Source: Poindextera sp036494815
GTDB lineage: Bacteria > Pseudomonadota > Alphaproteobacteria > Caulobacterales > Caulobacteraceae
Length of the DNA: 64,000 bases
Direction of reading: 5' to 3'
Assembly: GCA_036494815.1 (NCBI GenBank)
Contig: DASXNV010000100.1
Span: 79,543-143,542, forward strand
In this document: positions 45,429-54,617 of the stretch, piece after piece
Numbering within the stretch: the stretch's first letter is position 1
Layout: each line of letters opens with the position of its first letter
The notes under the pieces: model-generated
What the model saw: only the letters and a program-made list of their open reading frames with translations
The model's database searches: none
What the model was told of the DNA's origin: nothing
Made by a program: the position numbers and the translations under genes

Positions 45429-47198
45429 ATGAACATTCTTGGGATTTCCGCGCACTATCACGATTCAGCCGCCGCCATCCTCGTGGGCGGCCTGCCGGTC
45501 GGCGTGGTCCAAGAGGAGCGGTTGTCACGGCGCAAAAACGATTCCGCGTTCCCCCTGGCGGCGATTGTATGGTGCTTGGATCAGGCGGGGCTCGAAACCG
45601 AAGATCTCGATGCGGTGGTCTTTTACGAACGCCCGATGTTGAAGTTCGACCGGATAATTACCTGCGCCCTGCGCGCCTTCCCCCGATCCTGGCGAGCCTT
45701 TCCTAAAGCCATGAAAAACACGCTTGGGGAAAAGGCCTGGGTTCGGGGACTGATCTCGTCCCACCTCGGCGTCCCGGGTCAAAAAATTCTGTTCACGGAA
45801 CATCACCAGTCCCATGCCGCCGCGGCGTTCCTGACGGCGCCGACCCATCATGCCGCGATTATGACGGCCGACGGCGTAGGCGAGTGGGCGACCATGTCGA
45901 TTGGTCATGGGGAACGCCGCGCCGACGGGAGCACGGCCATCACGCTTATGCGCGAAGTCCGGTTTCCCCACTCGCTCGGCCTACTCTACTCGACCTTCAC
46001 CGCCTATCTCGGGTTCGCGGTGAACGAGGGTGAATACAAGGTCATGGGCCTGGCCAGCTATGGGCGCCCAGCCTTTGTCGATCAGGTGCGCAAACTGATC
46101 CAACGCACGGCGGACGGCGCCTTCGTCCTCGACCTCAACTATTTCGAGTTTCAGACGACCGCGGAACGTTCCTATTCGTCGCGCTTCCTCGACCTATTCG
46201 GGCCCGCCCGCGGCGCCTACGATCCGATCGACCTGGAAACGGCCGAGGGCCGGCGTTTCGCTGACGTCGCCGCCAGTATCCAGCTTGTGCTGGAAGACAT
46301 TCTCGTCGATATCGCGCGCGCCCTGCAGAAGGAAACTGGCCTCCACGATCTGTGCCTGGGTGGCGGCGTGGCGCTGAACGGCGTGGCCAACGCGCGGATT
46401 CTCGCCGAAGCCGGTTTTGCCAATGTGTTTGTCCCGCCCGCGCCCGGTGACGCCGGTTGCGCCCTGGGGGCCGCCCTCTACGCCGACCGCATCTATTTCG
46501 GCGAACGCGATCACGACTTTCCCGATCACCCCTTCTGGGGTCCCAGCGTCGACGACGCGCCGATGGCGCAGTGGGCCAGGGAAGACCACCAGACGGTGGT
46601 TCACCTCGACGAGCTAGCATTCATCGAACGGGTCGCCGACGATCTGGTCGCCGGCCGGGTGGTCGGCTGGATGGACGGCGCGCTTGAGCTGGGTCCCCGC
46701 GCGCTCGGCCATCGGAGCATCCTGGCGGCGCCACACTCCGTGGCGATGCGCGACCGGCTGAACCGGGACATCAAGTATCGCGAGGAATTCAGGCCATTCG
46801 CGCCTGTGGTCCCCATCGAGTCGGCGGATCGATATTTCGACCTACCGCCCGGTGGCGCGCGTCTCGCGCGCTTCATGTCCGGGGTGTTTCCCGTGCGCCC
46901 TGAATGGCGCGCGCGATTGGCCGCCGTCACCCATGTGGATGGCACCGCCCGCGTGCAGGTGCTCGCGCCGGAGATGGCTCCGAGGCTCCACGCTCTGCTT
47001 GAAGCCTACGGCCGACGGTCGGGCATACCGGTACTGCTCAACACCTCGTTCAACCTCGCCGGCGAACCGATCGTCAACCGCGCCGTCGAGGGCTACACCA
47101 CCTTCCGCCGTAGCGGGGTGGACGTGCTGGCTGTGGGAAACAAGCACATGACCAAGCGTGTTTCGGCGCCTGCTTCGCTGACCGAGGAATTGGCATGA
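45429..47198 (+). CDS. Carbamoyltransferase (NodU/CmcH/TobZ family)
   Basis: A 589-residue two-domain enzyme. The N-terminal YrdC-independent Kae1-like domain begins MNILGISAHYHDSAAAILVG, with metal-binding HHQSHAAAAF and the ATP-site GVGEWATMSIG. LCLGGGVALNGVANARI and LGPRALGHRSILA follow, and the C-terminal domain has LLNTSFNLAGEPIV. Members transfer a carbamoyl group from carbamoyl phosphate to a hydroxyl of a small molecule or sugar via carbamoyl-adenylate. It overlaps DUF5989 by ATGA. With a methyltransferase and an SGNH protein downstream, it likely decorates a polysaccharide, lipid or secondary metabolite made elsewhere. Confidence 0.9.
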   Translation: MNILGISAHYHDSAAAILVGGLPVGVVQEERLSRRKNDSAFPLAAIVWCLDQAGLETEDLDAVVFYERPMLKFDRIITCALRAFPRSWRAFPKAMKNTLGEKAWVRGLISSHLGVPGQKILFTEHHQSHAAAAFLTAPTHHAAIMTADGVGEWATMSIGHGERRADGSTAITLMREVRFPHSLGLLYSTFTAYLGFAVNEGEYKVMGLASYGRPAFVDQVRKLIQRTADGAFVLDLNYFEFQTTAERSYSSRFLDLFGPARGAYDPIDLETAEGRRFADVAASIQLVLEDILVDIARALQKETGLHDLCLGGGVALNGVANARILAEAGFANVFVPPAPGDAGCALGAALYADRIYFGERDHDFPDHPFWGPSVDDAPMAQWAREDHQTVVHLDELAFIERVADDLVAGRVVGWMDGALELGPRALGHRSILAAPHSVAMRDRLNRDIKYREEFRPFAPVVPIESADRYFDLPPGGARLARFMSGVFPVRPEWRARLAAVTHVDGTARVQVLAPEMAPRLHALLEAYGRRSGIPVLLNTSFNLAGEPIVNRAVEGYTTFRRSGVDVLAVGNKHMTKRVSAPASLTEELA

Positions 47199-47407
47199 TC
47201 CGGCGACGCGGGCGCCTGCAGCGAGGGCTGATCGTCCTGGCCAGCGCCGGTGGCTCGATCGCCGATATGGCCCAGGGCATGTGGCGCGGCGGACCTGGGA
47301 AGCGGTGGTTGCTGCCCCTGGCTATCTTTTTGTGCGTGACGGGACTGGCGCTGGTCCTGGCGGTGAGCGTCGAGGCGCTGGCGCCGTTCATCTACGCGAT
47401 TTTCTAG
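47195..47407 (+). CDS. DUF5989 small membrane protein
   Basis: A 70-residue protein with one strong TM helix (WLLPLAIFLCVTGLALVLAV) and a C-terminal FIYAIF, characteristic of DUF5989. This family occurs almost always beside carbamoyltransferase genes, often with an SxtJ-type membrane protein. No SxtJ homologue is visible here. It is coupled to the carbamoyltransferase by ATGA and lies three bases from the methyltransferase start. The function is unknown; it probably anchors or assists the carbamoyltransferase at the membrane. Confidence 0.8.
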   Translation: MIRRRGRLQRGLIVLASAGGSIADMAQGMWRGGPGKRWLLPLAIFLCVTGLALVLAVSVEALAPFIYAIF

Positions 47408-47410
47408 TTC

Positions 47411-48370
47411 ATGGAGGCCCTGCGCCATCTCCTGGCCTGCCCGGCCTGTGGGGGAGCCTTGTCAGCCGACTGGTGGTGCATCGCCTGCAACATCTCGTTC
47501 AGTGCGCCGGACGGGGTTGCCGATCTTCGGATCGGCGGCGACAAACGCACTGACCTAGTCCGGCGCTTCTACGCTGAGGCGCCGTTTCCAGGCTATCGGC
47601 AGCGAGACAGTCTCGCCGCCTTGCGCGCGCGGGCTGAGCGCAGCGAATTCGCCCGCCTGCTGGACCGCGCTATTCCCGGGGACGCCCGCATTGTCGAGAT
47701 CGGCTGCGGCACAGGCCAGATGAGCCTCTACCTGGCGCGCGCCGACCGGCAGGTGATCGGCGCCGATCTGACCCGGGCCTCCCTGGTTCTGGGCGCCGAG
47801 GCCGCACGGCGCTTCGGGGTGGAGCAGGTCCAGTTCGTCGAGACTGACCTTTATCGCCCAGGTCTGCGGTCGGCGGCGTTCGACGTTGTCTATTGCTCGG
47901 GGGTGCTGCACCACACCCCGGACCCCCGGGCTGGTTTCGCGAGCATCGTCCGGCTTGCGCGACCGGGCGGGTTGATCGTGCTGGGGCTCTACAACAGCTT
48001 CGCCCGGCTTCCGCTGCGCCTGCGCCGGATCGTCGCCAGACTTACGGCCTATCGCTGGATACCGCTCGATCCCATCTTGCACGATCGCAGGTGCGAGCCC
48101 GCGCGCCGCACCGCATGGCTGCGGGACCAGTACAAACATCCCGAGGAGCATCGCCATACCCTGGGGGAGGTGAGGGGTTGGTTCGCGCAAAGCGGGGTCG
48201 ACTTCATCCGGGCCTATCCGAGCGCCCTCATCGGTGAAGATCCCGATGATCTGCTGGAGCCGGCCACCGATATCTGGCCGTTCGAGGCCTGGCTCGCCCA
48301 GTTGGGCTGGATGGGTCTGTTGGGCGCCGAAGGCGGCCTGTTCATCACCATCGGGCGGAGGATGGGGTGA
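47411..48370 (+). CDS. SAM methyltransferase with N-terminal zinc ribbon
   Basis: A 319-residue protein. Residues 8-35 form a zinc ribbon (LACPACGGAL and WWCIACNISF). The class I methyltransferase core follows: motif I IVEIGCGTGQMSLYLA, acidic motif II IGADLTRAS, and motif IV DVVYCSGVLHHTPDP with GGLIVLG. The C-terminal third is a family extension (HRHTLGEVRGWFAQSGVDF). It probably O- or N-methylates the product that the carbamoyltransferase modifies. The start is close to the DUF5989 stop; the stop overlaps the SGNH gene as GTGA. Confidence 0.87.
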   Translation: MEALRHLLACPACGGALSADWWCIACNISFSAPDGVADLRIGGDKRTDLVRRFYAEAPFPGYRQRDSLAALRARAERSEFARLLDRAIPGDARIVEIGCGTGQMSLYLARADRQVIGADLTRASLVLGAEAARRFGVEQVQFVETDLYRPGLRSAAFDVVYCSGVLHHTPDPRAGFASIVRLARPGGLIVLGLYNSFARLPLRLRRIVARLTAYRWIPLDPILHDRRCEPARRTAWLRDQYKHPEEHRHTLGEVRGWFAQSGVDFIRAYPSALIGEDPDDLLEPATDIWPFEAWLAQLGWMGLLGAEGGLFITIGRRMG

Positions 48371-49566
48371 CAGGTCCGGTCTTGAGCCGAGGTCCGACGA
48401 GGCGGTCAGCCCGGCGGTTGATCGCGGAAATCCTTCTGGCCACGATCGGGGCCAGCCTGGTGATCGGCGCGCTCGGCGCCAACCAGGCATGGTTTGACCA
48501 ACACTTCCTGCCCGTCTTCTTCCTCTCGCGGCGCCTGTACGTTTTGGGAGAGACCTTGGCGCGCATCGTGGTGGCGATACTCGGATTGGCCCTTGCGCTG
48601 GTCTGGCGGCCCATAATCGCTCGTGCGGTGGCGCAAACCGCGCCGTTGGCGTTGGCGGAAGCGGGCGTCCGCGTGGCCATAGCCTTGCTGTTAGGGGTCG
48701 GCGTCAGCGAGCTGGGCCTGCGCGCGGCCTTTCCCCGCGCCACCGAAGAGCCGTCGCCCCAGGCGGAACCTCTGCGCCATCGTGACGCGAGGCTGGGGTG
48801 GGTGTTCGTTCCCTCGCGCGTAGGCCACGACAAGGTCGCTGGCCGCGTCATCGACTACGCCTTCGATTCCCACAGCTATCGCGTCCCCAGTGTCCTCCAG
48901 CCCGTCGATCCAACGCGCCCGACCATCCTGTTCACCGGCGAATCCATCATCACCGGCTTTGGCCTGAGGTGGGACGAAACCATTCCGGCCTTGGTCGGCG
49001 CCGCGCTCAAGACCCAGAGCGCCAACATCGCCGTTTTCGCCTTTGCGGACGATCAGGCCTATATGCGCCTCGCCGCCGAGCTGCCTCGGTTCGCGCACCC
49101 GACCGCCGTGGTCATCCTGTTCGCGCCCGGCCTGGTGTTCCGGGATTTCGACGATGACCGGCCGCATCTGGAGCCTGGCCTGGTCTGGCGCCCGGCGGTC
49201 AAACACTGGCGGCTCAACGCCCTGATCCGGGTCTTCATTCCCTATCACAGCCGCGAAGATATAGACCGACTGGTCGACCAGGCCCGCGCCGAGTTGCAGG
49301 CAGGCGTGCGCCTCGCCCAGGCTCGCGGCGCGACCGCGCTCATCGTCGTGCCTCACTTTGGCCAAGAGGACGCGACTGAGCGCACGCTTCGCAACCGCAT
49401 TCTCGATCAGCCGGGCCTGCCCTATGTCTGGATCGATCTCGACCCGGCATGGCGGATCCCCCACGATCCGCACCCCGACAGCCACGGCGCCCAGGTCATC
49501 GCCGCCGCAATCACCGCCCGGCTACGAAAGCCGGTCGGTCCGGCGGCGTCCCCGAGGTCTGATTGA
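48367..49566 (+). CDS. Membrane-anchored SGNH/GDSL hydrolase-like protein
   Basis: A 399-residue protein starting with GTG. Three hydrophobic segments lie within residues 18-115, then an SGNH-like domain: block I is FTGESIITGFGLRW (Ser in GES), and block V is DPHPDSHGAQVIAAAI (Asp and His). Block III N is not obvious. These proteins esterify or de-esterify envelope or cell-surface sugars and often end carbamoyltransferase/methyltransferase operons. The active domain probably faces the periplasm. It is convergent with the next gene. Confidence 0.8.
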   Translation: MTGPVLSRGPTRRSARRLIAEILLATIGASLVIGALGANQAWFDQHFLPVFFLSRRLYVLGETLARIVVAILGLALALVWRPIIARAVAQTAPLALAEAGVRVAIALLLGVGVSELGLRAAFPRATEEPSPQAEPLRHRDARLGWVFVPSRVGHDKVAGRVIDYAFDSHSYRVPSVLQPVDPTRPTILFTGESIITGFGLRWDETIPALVGAALKTQSANIAVFAFADDQAYMRLAAELPRFAHPTAVVILFAPGLVFRDFDDDRPHLEPGLVWRPAVKHWRLNALIRVFIPYHSREDIDRLVDQARAELQAGVRLAQARGATALIVVPHFGQEDATERTLRNRILDQPGLPYVWIDLDPAWRIPHDPHPDSHGAQVIAAAITARLRKPVGPAASPRSD

Positions 49567-49575
49567 TTTGGATTG

Positions 49576-50583
49576 TCAGTTCGCCTGAGCTCCGTCGCAG
49601 CGATAGACGGCGGACCCGGCGCTGTTGAAGCCCTGGCTGGCGTCCTGGCCCTTGAAGTCCAGGGCATAGGCGAAGCAGAGCCTGTGCGCCCCGTTGGAAC
49701 CGTCTTTGTAGTCGACATACCCCGTGACGAACGCCGTCTTTCGCCCGGCGATCACGTCCTGCACGTCGATGGCTGGACGCTCGAAGTTCGCGCCCGAAGT
49801 ATTCATGAAGGCGGACCCTGGGGGAAGCTCCATGCTGGTTGGGACAGGCGTCTCGTAAGTCGGCCGAGGCGGCAGGTCCTTGCCGATATAGAGGCCCGTG
49901 GAGATGGCTTCGAGATAGCCGACCTGCTTGCCGATGTTGGCGAACCGGAAGTGCAGGGCGAGGCGCGTCTTGCCGTGGCGGTCCGCGGGGCTTCGCAATC
50001 CGGATAGCTGCAGTTGGTCGACCGCCATGGACGGCATGGAATCCAAGGCCGCCGCGACGGCGGCTTTCTGCTGGGTGTCGGCTGTCTTTTGAGTAAGGGC
50101 GAGCATGTCTCTGGAGATTATCGCCTGTTCCTTGGCGACAGCCACCGCGTCTCGGGCCGCATTGGCCTGGGTCTGGGCGGCGGCGACCAGCCCCAGGGTA
50201 GCCTGTCGCTCGGCCTTGGCGAAGCCTGTATGGATCTCCCACCATTGCAGGCCCGTGAAGACCATGGCGATGACGGCCGCCAAGGCGGTCACGCAGGCCA
50301 GGGCGATGATCCACGCTGTACCTGGCGGTCCTGACGTGCGCCGCCGCCCCGTCGGCCTTGCTGTCGCCACCGCGTCGCCATCGCTGATGTCTGAGTCCGC
50401 TCGGGGCTTGCGATGGGGCTCATCGAATGGCGGATGGGCGCCGGGGACGCCGGGCGGCAAGGCGTAGGCGTCCAGGCGAGACCGAAGCCTTCTGACCTTT
50501 TGATTGAGCGCGATCTTGTCCTGATCGTTGGGCCTTAGTTCGATCAGGACCTGCTCTGGGGGGGCAAAGGTTCGCTCAGCCAT
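49576..50583 (-). CDS. Single-pass membrane protein with coiled coil, unknown
   Basis: A 335-residue protein. The N-terminal 85 residues are charged and Pro-rich. A TM helix (WIIALACVTALAAVIAMVF, about 90-110) follows, then an Ala/Gln-rich coiled-coil segment (about 118-175). The C-terminal half is a beta-rich domain containing NIGKQVGYLEAISTGLYIG and ending in a Cys pair (LCFAYALDF, AVYRCDGAQAN). Start ATG at 50583. It is a single gene. The layout resembles sensors or structural membrane proteins found in mobile or defence regions, but I recognise no family. Confidence 0.7.
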   Translation of the reverse strand: MAERTFAPPEQVLIELRPNDQDKIALNQKVRRLRSRLDAYALPPGVPGAHPPFDEPHRKPRADSDISDGDAVATARPTGRRRTSGPPGTAWIIALACVTALAAVIAMVFTGLQWWEIHTGFAKAERQATLGLVAAAQTQANAARDAVAVAKEQAIISRDMLALTQKTADTQQKAAVAAALDSMPSMAVDQLQLSGLRSPADRHGKTRLALHFRFANIGKQVGYLEAISTGLYIGKDLPPRPTYETPVPTSMELPPGSAFMNTSGANFERPAIDVQDVIAGRKTAFVTGYVDYKDGSNGAHRLCFAYALDFKGQDASQGFNSAGSAVYRCDGAQAN

Positions 50584-50884
50584 GGGTCTGGTTTCCCGTG
50601 TTCAGGCTAAGACACGCCACCAGATCAAGACGTCGAGCGCTTCTTGTACTGCTAGCACGGCCCACGACAAGAACATCCTTATCTACACTTTAACTATGTC
50701 TACGCTTCTTGAGCTAAACCCAGGCGTCATTTGAAGTCTATGCAACGCTCATTGGTGCAGTTGTCTGGATGATCGCCATAAGATTGTTAAACAGTGGAAT
50801 GTTTTCTCGATTAACGTGGGACTTGTAAGCTCTGTTGGCGATTTGCCGCAGTATGTGCCCAACCTTCTTTGAGGGCGCTTCGAC
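50584..50884. other. 301-bp non-coding gap, AT-rich
   Basis: It lies between the start of the coiled-coil protein gene and the end of the LanC-like pseudogene. It is clearly AT-richer than its flanks (50640-50840). I see no gene, tRNA or clear terminator. The composition break may mark an insertion boundary. Confidence 0.4.
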
Positions 50885-52173
50885 CTATAGCGGCCAGTCG
50901 GGCAGGGCGATCTTGACCGGCCGGCCGTTGAGCGTCGTGGCCAAGTGAACCAGAAAGCTGGCGATGCCGGCGGCGCCTTGCATGTAGCCCGTTTGAGCCT
51001 GGACAAAGGTTGGCCGGTCGCGGTGCTCCGCCTGGATCCACCGGCGATGATCGTCCTCAACCGAGCTGCCGGCGATGATCACACCGGCGCAGCGTTGCGC
51101 CAGGGCCAGGCAGGCGTCATCGCCCGCACGGCGCGCCATCAGCAGGGCGTACTCGCCGATACCGGCGTCGCACAGCACTGGCCGTGATTGTTCCACAAAC
51201 CTTTTGAGCGCGCCTCGGGCGCGCCCAGGCGCAGCAGGCCGCGGGCCAGGGCCTTCGCCTCGTCGAGCCAGGCGGCGTCACCGGTGATGGCGTGCAACTC
51301 CAGGAACAGGCGCCCGGTGCCGGCGGGGCCGTGGCAGGCGCCCAGATAGAAGATCGGGCTGCGCGCCTCTTCCGTGTGACAGATCAACCGGCCGTCGCCC
51401 ATCGGCGTCGCGCGGCTGAGGACGTAGCGAGCCGCCGCCTTGGCCCCACTCAAAAAGCGCTCCTCGCCAGTAGCCTTGTAGGCCTCGGCCAGGAAATAGC
51501 CGACACCGGCGCCGCCATGGGCGAAATTGGGCGCGGTGAACGCGAACGGCATGTCGGACATCATTCGCCAGCGAAGCCCGGCCGGGTCAGGCTCCGCCAC
51601 CTCCAGCAGCCGGTCGGCCGTCGCGACGGCCCATTCCAGGGCCTGGGCATGCAGGCCATGGCGGTGGCCGTACAGCAGAACCAGGCCGGCGCCGGCCGCA
51701 CCCACCGACTGGTCATAGATCTCGCGATCGCCGGTGATGCCGGTGATCTCCGAAAACGGCATGGGTTCGATCCAACCAAGACCGGCGCCCAGTGTGCTCG
51801 CCTGGGCTCGCATCCGCTCGAGGCAGACGCCGGCGAGGGCGCGGAAACCCTCACGCCCGCTGGCCCGCGACAGCTCACTCATGGCGAAAGCTTATCCCGG
51901 CCAGCCGCTCGCCACGCTCACCGAAAGATGATCCACGCGGGCCAGATGGGCGGCGACCTCCTCGCCGGCGGCGATGGCCTGGGTCAGCGCCTCCTGCGAA
52001 CCCGTAGCCGCATGGATTTCGAGCAGCAGCAGAATGATCCCGGACGAGCCGTGATAGAGGCTTTAGTCGGACGCTGGCCCGTCGTCGGCCCGGCGCCATT
52101 TCGCCCGGCCCGCCAGGCGTTGAGCAGCGATGAAGTTCGCCGCTTCGAGCGCAATTTGCAGATAGTTGGTCAT
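50885..52173 (-). pseudogene. LanC-like (lanthionine cyclase-fold) pseudogene
   Basis: Read leftward from the ATG at 52173 (GAGGGGG upstream), one frame gives MTNYLQIALEAANFIAAQ, then a TAA (52063-52065), SLYHGSSGIILLLLEIH, a second TAA (51892-51894), then AFAMSELSRASGREGFRALA and a long LanC-like helical toroid. The glycine-rich motifs are NFAHGGAGVGYFL and GACHGPAGTGRLFL. After WNNHGQCC the frame breaks at about 51171, and DAGIGEYALLMARRAGDD continues in the next frame to 50885. One lost G would restore NHGQCC-G-DAGIGE. LanC-like proteins bind zinc through such Cys/His motifs and add thiols to dehydroamino acids or have related roles. The gene follows the APH kinase by eight bases, so it belonged to that operon. 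Confidence 0.85.
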
Positions 52174-52181
52174 CTGCCCCC

Positions 52182-53177
52182 TCACTCTGCGAGCAACAAC
52201 TCGCACTCGGTCATTAGTCTCGCCTTCCACGCGCCCATGTAGGGCTTCGGGTCGAGCTCTGGGCGCTGGTCACGCCAGCCAATCAGCATCAGGCCGCGCA
52301 ACAGCAGGAAGAGGGGCAAATCCTGCTCTAGGCCTTCGATCGGGCGGCGCCTTTTGGCGTAGCCGTCCAGAAACGCGTCGCGCAGGGCCGGAAAGTCGGA
52401 TCGCGCCCAGGCGTAGAACAGGGCGACCGCCAAATCGAAACCATGCCAGCCAAAAGCAGCGTCGTCGAAGTCGATCACGCTCAGGCGGCCGGCGTCGATC
52501 AGCACATTGCCCGGATGCAGGTCAGCATGAATCAGGCCGAAGCAATCGCTGGTCTTGCCCATGGCCAGGAGACGCTCGGCGATCCGGCCGCGGGCGGCGG
52601 TGGCGATCCTGCGCTCTTGGGGCGATAGGAGCCGGCTCTCCCAGAAGCGGCCCCAGAACGGCGCTTCGCCCACCAGTCCGTCCTTATCGAGGTTGTGACG
52701 GGAAAAGCCTGCTGGCGGCGACCAGCGGCTCGCCTGATTGTGCAGACGGGCGATGAACTCGCCCAGTCGGGCGAAATGGGCGGGCGTAGCGGCGGCCTCG
52801 TCGCGATCGACCACGTCGGAGAGGATTTCACCTTCGGTCCAGGCGGTGACGCCGGCAAGACGGCCCCCTCCCGGGTCCGGTGTCGGCACGCTGACATACC
52901 AGCCGCCGTCGCACGCGCGGACGCCGTTTGGCGCGCTGATGCCGGCGTCGTTAAGGGCGCCTGTCCAGGCGCGCTCGGAGTCCAGTTCCTCGAGCGTGTG
53001 ATAGCCCGGCCGGTGCAGGCGTAGCACAAAGCTGGCGCCGCCCTGCGTATCCAGCACCCGAAACACGGCGTTCTCACCGAGCGCGAGGGGCTCGACCACG
53101 TCGCTGTCGATCGGGAACGCCTTCAGGGCCTGCCGGGCGGCGGCTAGGTAGAGACCGGGATCTCGCAAACTATCCAC
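52182..53177 (-). CDS. APH-family kinase (homoserine/hydroxylysine-kinase-like)
   Basis: A 331-residue aminoglycoside-phosphotransferase-fold kinase. LALGENAVFRVLD is the nucleotide loop, SFVLRLHRPGYH the ATP-binding strand, and FGLIHADLHPGNVLID the catalytic loop with Asp and Asn. SVIDFDDAAFGWHGFDLA supplies the metal Asp. The GTG start at 53177 overlaps the aminotransferase stop by eight bases. Small-molecule kinases of this type paired with class III PLP proteins include hydroxylysine kinase with its phospho-lyase. A kinase followed by a phosphate-eliminating PLP enzyme is thus a plausible pair here. The LanC-like pseudogene is next in the operon. Confidence 0.83.
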   Translation of the reverse strand: MDSLRDPGLYLAAARQALKAFPIDSDVVEPLALGENAVFRVLDTQGGASFVLRLHRPGYHTLEELDSERAWTGALNDAGISAPNGVRACDGGWYVSVPTPDPGGGRLAGVTAWTEGEILSDVVDRDEAAATPAHFARLGEFIARLHNQASRWSPPAGFSRHNLDKDGLVGEAPFWGRFWESRLLSPQERRIATAARGRIAERLLAMGKTSDCFGLIHADLHPGNVLIDAGRLSVIDFDDAAFGWHGFDLAVALFYAWARSDFPALRDAFLDGYAKRRRPIEGLEQDLPLFLLLRGLMLIGWRDQRPELDPKPYMGAWKARLMTECELLLAE

Positions 53178-54456
53178 GCTGATCGGCGACCACCTGGTCG
53201 AAGGCGTCAAGGAAGGCCTCGCCGTCGGCCATCGAGAACACCAGCGGCGGGCGTATCTTCACCACATTGCCGAAAATTCCGGCGTTGCTCACCAAAAAGC
53301 CCTTGCGGCGCAGCCGGCAGACCATGTCGAAGGCAAGGTCGGCGCTGGGCGCGCCAGTCTTGTCGACCAGTTCGATCCCGAGGAAGAGGCCGGTTCCGCG
53401 CACGTCGATGATGGCGTCCCAGGCTGGCTTGCGCTCGGCGAGGGCTTTCTTCAGGGCCTTGCCGACTAGCGCGACGTTGTCGATCAGGCCTTCCTGCTCG
53501 ATGATGTCGAGCACGGCGAGGCCGACGGCGGCCTGCAAGGGGCTGGAGGCGAAAGTGTTGAAATAGCGGGTCTCGGCGCGGAACCGCTCCACCACCGCGC
53601 GGCTGGCCGCTGTCGCCGCCAAGGGCAGACCGGCGCCCATGGGCTTGCCGGTCACCACGATGTCGGGGATGAAGCCGGTGGCGTCATAGCCCCACCACTG
53701 GCCGGTGCGGCCATAGCCGGCCTGGACCTCGTCGGCGATCATCAGTCCGCCCGCCGCGCGCACCCTCTGCGCCGCGCTGGCCATGAAGTCCGGCGGCAGG
53801 TTCGGCAGGCCCTCATTGGCCAGGATCGAGCACAGGATCAGGGCCGCAAATCCGCTGCCGCTCTGTTTCAGATCGTCGATGGCGGCGTCGAGCCTCGCCA
53901 GATAGGCGCCTGTCAGGGCTTCGCCGGAAAGGCCGGGTGTGATCGGCCGCAAAATCTCTGGAAACGGAATGGCGCGCGCGTCTGGATCGCTTGGTCCGTG
54001 CTCGCCGACGCGGGTCAGGCCCCCGACCCAGGCGTTGCTGCCGTGATAGGTCGCATTGGTGCAGATGATTCCGCGGGCGCCGGTGGCGAAGCGCGCCATG
54101 CGCAAGGCGTTCTCCACCGCCTCAGTGCCGCTGCAGCTGAAGACCACACATTCGGTGACGCCCTGCAGCGCGGTCAGCCTTTCGGCCAGGACAATCGCCC
54201 CTTCGTGCAAATAGCGATTGTGAGTGTTCAGCGTCGCCTGCTGGTGAGCCATGGCTTCGACCACGCGCGGGTGGGCGTGCCCAACGCAGGGAACATTGTT
54301 GTACATGTCCACATACCGCCGTCCCTCGGCGTCGAACACATGGCAACCCTCTCCACGCACCAAGTGCAGGGGTTCGTCGTAGAACAGCCTGGCGCCGGCG
54401 CCAAAGGCGCGATCACGGCGTTGGATCAAGGCGGTGGCGTCACTCGTAAGGGTCAT
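53170..54456 (-). CDS. Class III aminotransferase or phospho-lyase
   Basis: A 428-residue PLP enzyme. Motifs: NVPCVGHAHPRVVEAMAHQ, VFSCSGTEAVENALRMAR, LMIADEVQAGYGRTGQWWG, and the Schiff-base Lys271 in VVTGKPMGAGLPLAA. The NVPCVGHAHP and GKPMGNG-like wording is closer to ethanolamine-phosphate / phosphohydroxylysine phospho-lyases than to GABA aminotransferases. The adjacent kinase supports this reading. The start is placed at ATG 54456 (MTLTSDATALIQRRD); ATG 54498 is an alternative and neither has a strong ribosome-binding site. An upstream in-frame stretch to 54867 overlaps the hydrolase gene and is not coding. Confidence 0.83.
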   Translation of the reverse strand: MTLTSDATALIQRRDRAFGAGARLFYDEPLHLVRGEGCHVFDAEGRRYVDMYNNVPCVGHAHPRVVEAMAHQQATLNTHNRYLHEGAIVLAERLTALQGVTECVVFSCSGTEAVENALRMARFATGARGIICTNATYHGSNAWVGGLTRVGEHGPSDPDARAIPFPEILRPITPGLSGEALTGAYLARLDAAIDDLKQSGSGFAALILCSILANEGLPNLPPDFMASAAQRVRAAGGLMIADEVQAGYGRTGQWWGYDATGFIPDIVVTGKPMGAGLPLAATAASRAVVERFRAETRYFNTFASSPLQAAVGLAVLDIIEQEGLIDNVALVGKALKKALAERKPAWDAIIDVRGTGLFLGIELVDKTGAPSADLAFDMVCRLRRKGFLVSNAGIFGNVVKIRPPLVFSMADGEAFLDAFDQVVADQRG

Positions 54457-54617
54457 TGGGTGGTCTGGCCTGCGGATCGGAGCGGCGATGGTAGACATTA
54501 CGGCGCCGATTTCCATATGCGGGAGAGAGCAGCCGCGCTCGCGGGCTGTGAATTGCGACTCTCCTGTGAACTTGCCATGTCCGCCTGCCCGCTGCTGAGG
54601 TTCGGCCGCCAAGCCGT

